Source: Eumeta japonica
Lineage: Eukaryota; Arthropoda; Insecta; Lepidoptera; Psychidae
NCBI GenBank assembly: GCA_005406025.1
Contig: BGZK01000484.1
Location: forward strand, 62,001 to 126,000
Length of the DNA stretch: 64,000 nt
Reading direction: 5' to 3'
The notes under the pieces are model-generated. The model was not told where the DNA came from. It saw only the letters and a list, made by a program, of their open reading frames with translations, and ran no database searches. The translations under genes and the position numbers were made by a program. This document shows positions 49,309 to 60,269 of the stretch, piece by piece. Position 1 is the stretch's first letter; each line of letters opens with the position of its first letter.

Positions 49309-49314
49309 TTTATT
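49309..49314 (-). promoter_or_regulatory. polyadenylation signal AATAAA, kinase gene 2
   Basis: AATAAA on the minus strand, about 70 bp after the stop codon. Another, AATAAA at 49287-49292, follows. Confidence 0.55.
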
Positions 49315-49381
49315 ATTTTTAAATTTAAAGCTTACAGACACAAATTCTTCCGCATGCACATTTTTCACGGATATCTAAAAA

Positions 49382-51819
49382 TCATTCTAGGAAGTTCCAA
49401 GTAATGAAATCTGTGACTAAGTCATTGACGCGCCTTTTGTAAGTTTCATTGTCGACCAAGAAGCTATTAGGATAATTCCCGTGAAACATTTCATGAGGTT
49501 TGACCACCTCGTCCGATGTAAAGAACGGTAGTGTGAACACACCGCTTATTATACCATACAGGGCTTGATTATAAAGTTCTTTTTTCATGTCATCGTAAGA
49601 ACAGATATTTTCTACATCGTAACCGCACAAATTGATAAATTCTTTGAAACTGTCGTAATAGACATCGAATAGTTTCCAAAAATGATTTCTCCGCAGCGAC
49701 GCATCGGATGATCCGCCGGTGAAATAAAGTAAGTCGTTCACCGGTGATTGGTAGCGAATTATCTGGAAATCTATCGGTAACGCCTTCAATGGCACCCCAT
49801 CCTGCAAGAAATATATTTTATATCAATATAACCTTAATATCTCTAAATATGTGTATCAATGAACAAACTTAGAAAAGTGATCTCTAAAACGTAAAAATCT
49901 AAACGATCGTAAACGGTCAAATTTTTCATTATAATTTTTATCAACACCAAAATATGGCTCAGAATAATTACATCGAACACGTGAACCATCAGAAAGTAGA
50001 TGATTACCGCCGTCCATAAACGCTTTCAATCTTAGAAAAGTCCCCAGTGTGTTGTCAACCTCTTGGATAGACATAGGATATCTGTTGGAGGGGGAGTGGC
50101 GGTGATGAAGGGGAGTCGATCACTAGAACTGTAACTCAGGGCATAAAACGCAACGAGGGAAGCGGTTACTTCACGTCGTCTGTCAGAGTGTATTATCAAC
50201 CGGCCCATTTTCGTATATTTAAAATTTAACAACACATGAAATCGCGGTGTGCACACGCCGCGATACTGTATACTAAAACACGTCTGCATTTGTCTATTTT
50301 TAAATGTCGAAAACAGTTTTATCGTTTAACAAAAAAAACTAAGATTCATAGCGAAAAGTCCAACAGGCAATGTGAAATGCTTGCATGTATTAATCTACAT
50401 AGAAAATTTGGCGACTTAACTCGATTCATTGTGAATCTCTGTTTTAAAAGAGATGATATTTTTTCTCTGTTATAAATGTTAATAAGTCGTATGACAGCTA
50501 CTAATAAATTAAAGCCAATGAATGACATGAAGGATCGTGTCACCAGAAATAACTTTCACATATTTCGTATTTTCTGAAAAAAATCGAAATTCCTATTACC
50601 AAAATTTCCACTTTGACATCTTAAGTGCACGATTGAGTATTTTGTAAAACATTGTTTTTAGAAAACATAGTTAGAAAGATTTTTGTTTAAATTATGGGTT
50701 TAGATTTTAGTAAAATAACTTTAGATTTTTGTCTACTGTACATCACACAATGATAGTCTATAGTAAACAAATACACATAAAATAGCATAGTAGTTTTTTT
50801 ATAAATTGTACATTTCTTTTGTACTTATCGTTTATTTTATTTACATAATGAAGCTCTTATTTCCAAATTAATTTCAAAGTCATATGTGTTGTATATAATC
50901 AGATTGTCGAGTGCCAGCAGCTTCTTGTATTATACAATCAATAAAACAGAAATGTAGGCAAATCCCGAAATAATCAAATATATTTTATGTGTTCAATTTT
51001 AACACTTATAGCAGTAATGTTACTGAATTGTCTTACCTGATATTTAAAAAACATATTATTTAACCAAAAATCACCATGGACTATAACTTTTATTTTTCCT
51101 GAACTACAGAATTTTTGCATCATCTTATAGAAGTCGTCTCTTAATGCTTTTGCAACCGCTTTTCGATGATCTTCATCAACAATGCAATTGATAAATTTAC
51201 TCTTTGCTTTTTCTAGAAAAATGCATAGGCCAGAACAATTATATTCGTCTAAATTATTGAAAAATATCTCGTTTGATTGCGACACACAATATTCGAATTC
51301 CCCCTTGTGACGTTTTTCGAAAATTAGAGATAAAGCGTGAAATTTTCCTAGTATTTCAAAAGCTTTCTCTGCGTGTTCGTAATCTATTTGCTTACAAAGT
51401 TCATAACCTTTCGCTTTCAAATTCTCTAAGGCGACGTGTTCTTCTAAATAATCGTCGCATACATCAATGCAATGAGGGAATTCACATTTCATGTCCTGCG
51501 AAAGACCTGCATCATTCTGGATCTTTTCGTATCGAGGCAGTATGTTCGAATAGAAGAACGCTTCTCTTACGAACAACTGCGTAATCGGCATCACTTTCCG
51601 TACTTCTAAAGCTTTCGGCGCGCACTTGACGATGATGTTCTTCTTCGATTCCTCGCCATTCTTCTCTCCCGTCACGAGGGCCCGCAACACCAACGCCACG
51701 TAGCCGTCCCCTAGCTCTGAACCGTTCTCGATTTCAATATTGATATTAGTATAACCACGTTTGCAATAAACATTAAAAAGTTTATTCTCAACGGACCGAA
51801 CAACATCACAGACATCCAT
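49382..51819 (-). CDS. EcKinase-like protein (ecdysteroid 22-kinase family), two exons
   Basis: Exon 1 is 51819-51037 and exon 2 is 49801-49382, giving 400 residues. The start is the ATG at 51819 (AACAATGGATG). The donor is TATCAG|GTAAGA and the acceptor TTTCTTGCAG|GATGGG. The phase-0 join lies between Tyr-Gln and Asp-Gly. Seen in the product: GYTNINIEIENG and GDGY near 22-40, ATP-binding K65 in NIIVKC, ENLKAKGYELC, the catalytic loop HGDFWLNN at 248-255, DFQ at 272-274, and an uninterrupted C-terminal half ending FITWNFLE. The family phosphorylates ecdysteroids or other small hydroxylated compounds in the cytosol; the substrate here is unknown. It has the same orientation as the gene at 32651. 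The intron (1235 bp) holds an interspersed repeat at 49998-50075. All expected catalytic residues are present. Confidence 0.94.
49998..50075 (+). repeat. interspersed repeat inside the gene 2 intron
   Basis: GATGATTACCGCCGTCCATA followed by CGCTTTCAATC and GTGTGTTGTCAACC matches, block by block, the repeat at 10126-10195. The less AT-rich DNA up to about 50230 is probably part of the same insertion. Confidence 0.5.
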
Positions 51820-52435
51820 TGTTAACAACGGTTAAGGCCTAATAGAGATATCGTTTAAGGTATGACGGTATAATTTATCTAGCCTCAATATAAATGTTGC
51901 CTAATAATTTACTGGCGTTTCTGCTTTAGATTAATTTTGTTATCCAAAATAAGCAGTAAATGCGAATGCGAAGCGTTAACCAAAATTACTTTTAAGACTT
52001 AAGCAAAGAAATAGATAGTAAAATACTGTAATACGTGCAAAAACGTATTATCTGTGTAGGTCACCCTAGAGATAATTTGTACATATATATGAATACAGAA
52101 AATTATTTTATTTGAAATGAAGTACTATGTTTTTTTTCGGTACACTTGTTTAATTTAAGCCTCCAGACTGAATTTAAATTTTTTATCAATACGCCAGATT
52201 ACTGAGCATGTCTGGGACTATGTAGCAATATAAAGCAGCAACTAATCAAAATACATCTCCAAACTATTCCTTTACAGAGCACAAGAAATTGATTTTCTAC
52301 GCTCTAAAAAGTGACAAATTAAAATAGAAATAAAGCTTAAAATAATGCACAATAAATATAATATACTGGAAAAATGAATTTAAAGACATATTTCGGTTTT
52401 TTATTGTATATAACAACCATGTTAAATTGCGGTCA
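51820..52435. other. upstream region of kinase gene 2, nothing recognised
   Basis: AT-rich sequence. No convincing TATA box or other promoter element stands out upstream of the ATG at 51819. Confidence 0.4.
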
Positions 52436-52439
52436 CAAA

Positions 52440-52628
52440 TATATACCACCGACTGACTAACTGACTGACTCATCACGAAACATCTGAAAATATAGATCCA
52501 ACTGACTTGAATTTTGGCATTTTTCTGGACGTAGACTAAAACCGAATTACTAAAAACGAATTTTGACGCAAATCCTATCCAAAAAAATTTTTCATCACGT
52601 TTACGCAGGTGGAGCCGCGGGCTAGTAC
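52440..52628 (+). mobile_element. helitron-like repeat
   Basis: It starts with an ACTGACTAACTGACTGACTC tract and ATCACGAAACATC, goes on with ACTTGAATTTTGGCATTTTT, and ends ACGCAGGTGGAGCCGCGGGC then TAGTAC. This is the usual layout of a short lepidopteran repeat with a GCGGGC..CTAGT end. It carries no protein. The class is inferred from memory. Confidence 0.55.
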
Positions 52629-54070
52629 GTATATATATTTATTTCAACAATCTACTCTTACACCAAATTCTCGTGAGTCGTACTCACCTTAAAAGAGTTT
52701 CGTCCTATAATATATTACCATATCATGTAATATACAGAGTTATTGGTAATTCGATATATTCCTTTAAGGGAATGATAGTACATACCATAAGCTATAAATT
52801 TAACCCTATATTACCATAAACAAATATTGACCGTTAATGAGAAATTTTTAAATTTCATAATTTTCAAAAAAATCCAAATTTCGACTATAAGTCAATTTTC
52901 AAAAAAGTTCCGAACATTTCATTTTAGTAACAAAAAAAAATCATATTTTTTCCAAGAGAACACTTTTTTATGTTTACAAAAAGTTACAATACCTTAATGT
53001 AGTATATCTATATGTTTTGTGGGTAGGTTAAGTTCAGTTTGCAAAAAACTCGGCAATGACGCAGACACGTAGTTTTCATACATAACACATAGGAAAAAAA
53101 ATTTGTTCCATATTTAATAATTTAAGTATTTTAAAAATTTTCACAAAATAACAAAAAATATAAAACGTTACTGTAGGGTACAATGCAATCCCTTTCAATT
53201 GTATAAGTAGACTGCCATACTGATCCCAAGACTAATTGAAGTTATCGGTCTTCAATGAAATTAAGCAAAACGTCCTCAACTCATTTTTTGTTCTCAAAAA
53301 AATGAGTTCTCTAGGCGAAAGTCTCTATAAATTCTTACAAGATGGCGAGAATTTATTGACATTTTCACATATATTTTCCTTTGGGCAAAAAGTTAAATGA
53401 AGGGAAATGTCTATTTTTACCAAGTTTTGTTTATCCTCCGTCTCAAAGACCCTGAAATCTGAATTTCTTTATTCACTCTTTGTGTCGCTGACTGAATCAC
53501 TTAACTTTATACATTTCGCCTACCTGGCTTCAACATTTTCGTCTAATAGATTCAGATAAAATATGCCATGACAAGCAGACGAACAGACAGTCATGAGAAG
53601 TCGTGTTCCGTTTTTTTCATCAGATGTACGAAACCCTATACAACAGTAGCTTATAAATAATTTTATTTATAGGAAGAAAATACAAGTTAATATATTTGTA
53701 TATTACTTTATAATCATGTAAACTTACCCTTAGTTAAATATCGCGATAAAATAAAATTTTCCATAGCTGAGAGCATTTCGCTGCTAAAAATATTGTACAT
53801 ATATTGCACAACTGTTGAAAAAAAACGTGTAAAATTAAGATAACAGATAACGAACGTCATGGTATGTAAATAGATAAGTATATGTTACTACGCAACTCTT
53901 ATTATTGTGATAATATGAGTTTGACAAAAAGGAAGGAACTTTATCGTCGATCAAAGATGTTTCTAATCGAGATAAGTTTATTTTCAACTTTTTACTTCTT
54001 TTTTATTATATTTTAGGTAACAACAATTAAATCAAACCCACACAGCTCTATATATATAAGAAGTTTAGTA
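52629..54070. other. AT-rich intergenic DNA with one SINE-like tail
   Basis: At 53560-53645 an ACAAGCAGACGAACAGACAG tract, then GTGTTCCG, a T run and GTACGAAACCCTATA match the tail of the repeat at 8081-8775. Nothing else is recognised. Confidence 0.45.
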
Positions 54071-54074
54071 TTTG

Positions 54075-54300
54075 GGCTTTTTACTCGTCTATTTCCCAGA
54101 AGGGTAGCCAGACACTACAGATATCCAGATGGTATGAACTTTACATATCTCTTTTCCTTCACTGACATCCATCAATCTTTTCATGCAGGCTCGTTGACTT
54201 TAGTTGTTTAAAATTAGCCATATCTTAGTGTGCCACTAATTGAGATTGCATAGGAGTTTCTAAGGCGATCCTTACCAACCATTCCTTTATGCATCAACAA
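54075..54300 (-). mobile_element. LINE 3' fragment
   Basis: CTATTTCCCAGAAGGGTAGC and TTCACTGACATCCATCAATC match the end of the LINE relic at 36180-36310 closely. On the minus strand they code for the ACMKRLMDVSE tail. Only the extreme 3' end is present. Confidence 0.8.
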
Positions 54301-54589
54301 TGTAAGCATTTGTGTTAAATTAAATTCACCCCACATTTTTCGTTTTATGTTACAAGTACTTTCTAACCTATTAAAAAATCATTATCACAAAATAGAAGTT
54401 ATTTTAATTACTAGTTCGTTTTTAAAACGTGATTTTTTATTTATTTTTATCTTTATTTCCTGCTTTTTTAAATTGGACGTGTGAAATTTTACAGTCTATT
54501 TATAATAACATATCGTACACTGATAAGAATCTTTGTATTCTTTTTCTTCTTTTACATTTTCTTGTATTGTGCCTTCAAATTCTAATCTA

Positions 54590-55000
54590 TTGTTGAAGTT
54601 TCAAGTCTCTAGATTATCAGGAAGTTAGTTTAAAATTGATTGCTAAATTCCACTCGAATAGACCAACACACAAACAGACAGACAAGAAGAGGGTAGACCC
54701 TCTTCTTGTCTGTATAGCATTATAGCATTATAGCACTATAGCATTATCATACAATTCTGAACTATGCTTAATGTTTCAAGTCTGTATCTCTTTGAGAAGT
54801 TAGTTTAAAATTTGATTGCAGAATTCCAACCGAACAGACAAACATTCAAACAAGCAAACATATAAAAGTGAGTTGATATTGTATTGTTAGCAAATTCTGA
54901 ACTATTTGAAGTTTCAAATTATTAGCTCATCGAGCAGTTAGATAAAAATCGTTTGCGAAATTCTACCCGTACAGACAAATAAACAAACTCACAAAAGCAG
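54590..55000 (+). repeat. tandem array, ~140-bp unit with ACAGACAG tract
   Basis: Units start at about 54594, 54770 and 54908 with GAAGTTTCAAGTCTC-like sequence. They continue with AGTTAGTTTAAAATTGATTG and a RAATTCCAMYCG block, then an ACACAAACAGACAGACAAG-like tract. The first unit is longer because it contains a hairpin (54678-54713) and four copies of TATAGCAT (54713-54744). Confidence 0.7.
54678..54713. repeat. perfect 17-bp hairpin with a two-base loop
   Basis: The left arm ACAGACAAGAAGAGGGT (54678-54694) and its exact inverse (54697-54713) are separated by AG. The left arm lies in the ACAGACAG tract of the array, so the hairpin looks like a local inverted duplication of that tract. Confidence 0.9.
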
Positions 55001-55600
55001 GAGTTAATAAAATTGTGATAAAAAGGAACTAGAGAGGCCTATATTAAAAACAATAATAAATTAAAACAGTTAATGAATAATTTTAAAACTGGAAAGAGAA
55101 TAAATACTGTGCCAGAAAAGAAATATATAGAATCCAAAATGGAAAGGAATAGCTACTCGTGTAAGTTCAAATTTTTTATTTGTATTGGATATAATAATAA
55201 TTAAATAAATTAATATACTGAATTAATAGATTTAATAAGATATAACAGAAGTAAATAAACAAACGTAAAAATAAGATGTAAATATGTATACTTGTTGTAG
55301 TGAAAATGTACAGATATAAACTCCCTGACAATCCTGTAGTAGCAACGTATGTGGTAATTAACACGAAAAGGCATGAGATGAACACAGGCTTTGGTCAATT
55401 TGCGATGGGGGCTGCTAAATATATATATACATATATATATATTTCAATTACCAGTACAATTGCTGATTCAGAAGCGATAAACATCGATGTCAACGTTGAA
55501 ACAGGTGAAGAAGTAGAGATATCAGAATCTTTATAAATCGAAATGAAAAGAAAAATTTACATGTTTTCAAGTTTTCATCAAAGAAGGATCGAATTTTATT
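55001..55600. other. AT-rich intergenic DNA, one weak open frame
   Basis: A 78-codon frame at 55300-55536 includes an ATATAC microsatellite and ends ETGEEVEISESL. It has no known domain and no support as a gene. Confidence 0.4.
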
Positions 55601-55603
55601 AAC

Positions 55604-55985
55604 AACTAGCTTCTGCCCGCAGCTTCACCCGCGTAAACTTTGAACACATTCCTTTATCTTATGTATCAACCGTTTACGATCTCAATCCAAATCCTGATTT
55701 CGACACCGATTTGTCTCACTTTTGACTTTGATCGCAGTCTCGCTTTTAATCCAGAACCCGGTCTCGGACTGGGTTAAGAAGCCCCGCTCTGATTTCTGAC
55801 CTCGGCACCGTTCCTTGTTCCGATTCCGAACATGTTCTTGGTTCTAATTTTAATTCCACACTCGATTCCAACCATGGTTCTGTTCGCATCCGGTCTCGAC
55901 TTTCGATTCTGCTCTTCGTTTTGTTTGCAATATCGATTCCGCTACCGCTCACGGTTCTGATTTGAACGGAGCTACTACCAAAAAG
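55604..55985 (-). mobile_element. helitron-like end with degenerate hexamer array, inverted copy
   Basis: Read on the minus strand, an array of words such as GAATCGATATTGC, GAATCGAAAGTCGAGACCGG and GAATCGGAACAAGGAACGG (55980-55670) precedes ACGCGGGTGAAGCTGCGGGC and AGAAGCTAGT (about 55637-55604). It has the same order as 26105-26316. A 93-codon frame at 55746-56027 exists only because the array lacks stops; it is not a gene. Confidence 0.55.
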
Positions 55986-56289
55986 CGCCTCAGCCCGCAA
56001 CATTTCTGCTAACATATTTGCCTGCACTACCTACTACCGAGGTTTCATAACAGATGAAAGACCAAGAACAAGTATAAGTAGGAAGTGCACCCAGTTCAAT
56101 ATTCGAAATCAGGTACCTACCTTTATCTCTTTGTACAACATTTGATTGTGAACATCATTAAGTTTGATTATTTATCTTTTTTCGGCACTTGCTGTCGGTT
56201 AATACCCATTAATGACACTGTAATCATGTACAATGTTCATCATATGTCTCAATTGATAAAACAAGTAATTTAGACCTAAGTTGAACTCT

Positions 56290-56735
56290 ATTATATGTCA
56301 GAGGTCACATAAAAAACAACCATACAAACCATATCAACAAACAGATAGACAGACAGTAGCCTATTATTTACGCAATCACATGTTCTTACTTTCGGTACAT
56401 ACACAAATTTTCATCAAGATCAGTGAAACCTTTTTTAGTTATAGAAAAACGTACAAACAGACAATCACAAAAATCAGAAAATAGTAGTCTACCATTTACG
56501 AAATCAAATGTTCTTATTGTGTACCAATTTTAATCATAATCGGTCAAACCGTTCTTACGTTATATAAACGCAGACAGACAGACAGACACACAGTAAAACA
56601 ACAGACAGTGGCCTATCATGCGCGCAACTACATTTTATTATTGTATATAAATTTTCATTTCGATCGTCCGAGACGTTCTTGAGTTATAAGAAGACATACC
56701 GACAGACAGACAGACAAAAAAAAATAGTAGAACGA
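56290..56735 (+). repeat. tandem array, ~125-bp unit with ACAGACAG tract
   Basis: Units begin near 56356, 56484, 56608 and 56727 with a GTAGYCTAYCATTTACG block. They continue with TGTTCTTAYT, a CAAATTTTCATCAAGATC-type block and AACCGTTCTT, and end in (ACAG)n. The unit length falls from 128 to 119 bp. It resembles the array at 54590-55000 in design but not in sequence. Confidence 0.75.
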
Positions 56736-56964
56736 GAATAACTGCATCATAAAATGATTATCTATCACAAAATTAGGTGAAAAAAATAAATGTACAGATA
56801 GAGCCCAATACATTTATGTAGATTTAATGCAAGAAAAAAGAAGCGATGCCATAAAAAATGAATAATTTTGAAATACTTATTATTTTAACTTTAACACGCA
56901 AAAGTTACATACGCGAAGAAGAAACCACGCATTCAAATATAAACGCTTTGTTGGTGATTTAGAA

Positions 56965-57093
56965 AAATTAGTTTTAAAAGAAAATTACATAATGACATGT
57001 AACTTTCTTTTAAAACTAATTTATTGGTTTTGAAATAATTATAATATTCGTATATATTTATATTTATATATAAAATATTTATGTATATAATAT

Positions 57094-57188
<95 letters not shown>

Positions 57189-57239
57189 ATATTATATACA
57201 TAAATATTTTATATATAAATATAAATATATACGAATATT
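56965..57239. repeat. hairpin plus a large perfect palindrome with AT core
   Basis: The first structure is 56965-57022: 26-bp arms with one mismatch around a six-base loop. Then 57043-57239 is a palindrome with at least 57 bp of perfect non-simple arm on each side (57043-57099 and 57183-57239) around an (AT)n core. The core is broken once by TAATA near 57139. The outer ends are AATATTCG and CGAATATT. Confidence 0.92.
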
Positions 57240-58330
57240 TACTAAGTACAATAATTTTATATTACAGATAATTTATTGAGAAACGTTTGCAACATTCATT
57301 GTACCTCTAAAAAATTAATATACACCAACTAAATTCTATTTTACAAGAAAACAATAAGATCATCACTCGTTGACGGTGCCTGACTATCGTTAATTTTTTT
57401 ATATCTTTTTTAAGTTTGTCATCATTGTAATACGAAATTTTATACTACGATGTAGGTAATTTAGAACAAAATAAGCTTAAACGTAAAAAGAGTGTTAAAT
57501 AATTAGTAAATATCTTTAATATGTCATTAATTTATACATTATGGAATGGAAAATATTTGTGTAGAGCAGCATTGATGTATGCGTGCTGCGTGGGTACGCC
57601 TGTGTGACGCGCATAAGTGCGCGTGTAATTCTCATAACTTTTGAAGGGATTGATCTATCTTAATTCAGTTGATGACATCCGAATGAGTTCCATTTAAGTT
57701 ATTTTCCCTAAAAATTTGAAACGATCGTTCTAGTGTATTTTGAAAAATGTTAAAAATAAAATTTATATTTTATATATATATATAATTGAACGACCATACC
57801 ATTCGATACCAAAATCTCATCTAATTTAGTCAAAAAAAAAGCTGAATCTAATTCCGCAAACAGAATTAAAATCGGTTGATCCCTTTGAGAGGATATCGTT
57901 GTCGAAGTATTAAAAAAAATGTTTTTTTAAAATAAATTTGTAGTCGAATAGATATCTCCAATCATGTTCTATTTAACTGTGTTATTGAATTTTTTGAAAG
58001 ATTTCAAAACACACTATACATGTATTTTCAAGCATTACAAGCTAGAAAATGGTGGAAAGTTTAAGGGATAGTCTGTAGGGTGAAAAGTTTTTCAATTTTT
58101 TTTTTTTATATTACACAAATTATTATTCAATTTCAAATATAGCTATCGGAAACAAAAGTCACTGTTTTGCTCATATGGTCGGAGTATTTAGTTGTGTAGT
58201 AATATACTATATCAATGTGCAAATACAATATATTTACAACAGTTTACATCAAGCTAGACGGGTGTGTACATAGAAGCAAGACGGGTTTTTTTTTTAATAA
58301 TGTGTTGATAACAATATTATAGTGACATTT
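57240..58330. other. upstream region of kinase copy 3, nothing recognised
   Basis: AT-rich, with a short TGCGTGCTGCGTGGGTACGC patch at about 57580-57600. No promoter element is clear. Confidence 0.4.
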
Positions 58331-58336
58331 GTTAAG

Positions 58337-60163
58337 ATGGAAAAGAACGTTGGCAGCAAGTCTCTTAAAGACAAAGTAAAAGAAGTGTTTTCGAAATTGC
58401 GTTATACAAATATTGACGTATGTTTAGAAAGTGGTTCCAAGAAGGGTGACGGCTTCATAGGACTATTGATCCGGGCCCTAATATATGGTGAGAAGAACGG
58501 AACAAAAGAAGAAATTGATACAATCGTTAAATGTACACCAAATGAACATAAAATACGTAAGTATATGGGGACTACGCCGCTGTTCAACAGAGAAATATTT
58601 TATTATACAGAAATAGTTCCCGTATATGAAAAATTACAAGAGACAAAGAATATTTCTACCGAAATGAAATACATATTTCCAAAATGCTTTGCAACTAAAA
58701 GTGAATTTTGTGAAGAATTCATAATGTTAGAGAATTTAAAATCTATAGGATATACCATGTGTTTAAAAAACGTATTAGACTACGAACACTCAGAAATAGC
58801 TTTCAAAACTTTAGGAAAGCTACATGCTTTATCCTACATTCTAGAAAAAGAAGATAAAAATATTTTCAAGAATATATGTAGCCAACTCGGAGATACATAT
58901 TTTACCAGTCAAAATGATTACGATTGTTCAGGCTTATTCGATTATGGCAAAAAGGCAATGATAAAATGCATAAGCTGTATAGAGAACAAAGACCATAAAG
59001 AAATTCTCAAGAATGTAATAGGGGATAATGCAGTGGATAAACTGAAGAAGATATACGAAAGTGGCAATAAAAGTTATATGTCATGGCGACTACTGGATAA
59101 ACAACATGTTGTTTAAATACGAGGTAACATTTATTTTATTTCCTTGTCCATACTTTTCCTATATAAGAATATATAGTAAAAGTGTTTTTGTATTAAGTAT
59201 TGTAAATAAAGTTGGTTGCTTCGACTGACCCATGAAAATTTTCCTTACGAGTACTTAAATTGCCTCTACAATAGAGTAATTCAAAACTTACACAACGATT
59301 GTCTGTTTATGACCTTAAATTTTTAATAATGTAAATTAGACACTTAGGTACTTTGAACATATACAATTTTTTTAAAATACTTTTTTCGTGGTTTAACGAC
59401 AAAGAAAATTTCTTAAAAGAGAGATAAATCAAAGAAAAGAGATAAATCAAATTTATCTCTTTCATTTGTGTTCTCGTGCACCCTTCCTCATCACACTGAT
59501 TTCTTTTTTGAAAGGGTAGATGCGTTTTTAGTGAAAGCCCCACTTCATTAAAATTTCTACCTCTTGTAACATTAACCTTCCCTCAAAACGTAGCGATCCT
59601 ATCCTATATTCTGTTTGGCTGCAACCTATTACGCCGAAAGTTGTATGAATTCCTTTGGAATACGCCATAATATCTTTCAAATTTGACTTTGTGATATTTA
59701 TGATTTCTGATGTTAAACTGATTATTATAATATACTTTTCAGGGCGGCAAACCAACAAAAGTCATACCGTTCGATTTTCAGAATTGCCGGTACATGTCTT
59801 TAGCAAACGATTTCTTTCATTTGTACGCCTTCTCTCCTAGCACGGATGTTAGAAGAAAACATTTTTTGGAGGCTGATACGAGTTTACTATAAGTCCTTAT
59901 CAGATTACCTCGCTACGTGTGGTTTTGATATAGATAAATTTTGCACATTTCAAGAACTAGAAAAGGAAATTTATCAACAAGCTATATTTGGACTTGTGGT
60001 GACGATCGTGACGTTACCTTTTAGGACTTCGGAACAACTTTGGGAGCTGCATGAAGTTTTTGCAGGAAATGATCCAACTGATATGTATGCGATAAATGAA
60101 GAATACACAACCCGTTTGAATGACATGGTTAATGATTATGTCGATTTTGGTTTCCTTAAATAA
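58337..60163 (+). pseudogene. EcKinase-like copy with two frameshifts, two exons
   Basis: Exon 1 is 58337-59123 and exon 2 is 59743-60163, with donor GAG|GTAACA, acceptor TTTTCAG|GGCGG and a 619-bp intron. The start is the ATG at 58337, within GTTAAGATGGA as in the gene at 33859. The product matches its relatives: ESGSKKGDGF near 31-40, ATP-binding K65 in TIVKC, ENLKSIGY, HGDYWINN, PFDFQ, and an ending VDFGFLK. Two faults break it. Near 59072-59077 the frame shifts just before the HGD motif, which is intact in the next frame. At 59862-59867 a run of six T has one T too many for the HFW motif. Either this is a young pseudogene or the T run is a sequencing error. Intron position and phase are identical to gene 2. 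Confidence 0.88.
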
Positions 60164-60250
60164 TGAATTAAATTAATGATTATATTACTAATTAGGTTAA
60201 TTTTCTTGTAAATCGTTTATTCCTTTGGTATTCATAATTATTCTGTGTTA

Positions 60251-60256
60251 AATAAA
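60251..60256 (+). promoter_or_regulatory. polyadenylation signal AATAAA, kinase copy 3
   Basis: AATAAA 88 bp after the stop codon at 60163. Confidence 0.6.
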
Positions 60257-60269
60257 ATGATATTTCTTT

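Noticed and set aside
55746..56027. 93-codon minus-strand frame that looks compositionally good
   Set aside because: It lies across the degenerate hexamer array, whose word pattern happens to lack stops. The peptide is a low-complexity by-product.
57100..57182. Long AT microsatellite as a possible origin or AT-rich control element
   Set aside because: It is a simple (AT)n core of a palindrome. There is no evidence for an origin function in insect chromosomal DNA from sequence alone.
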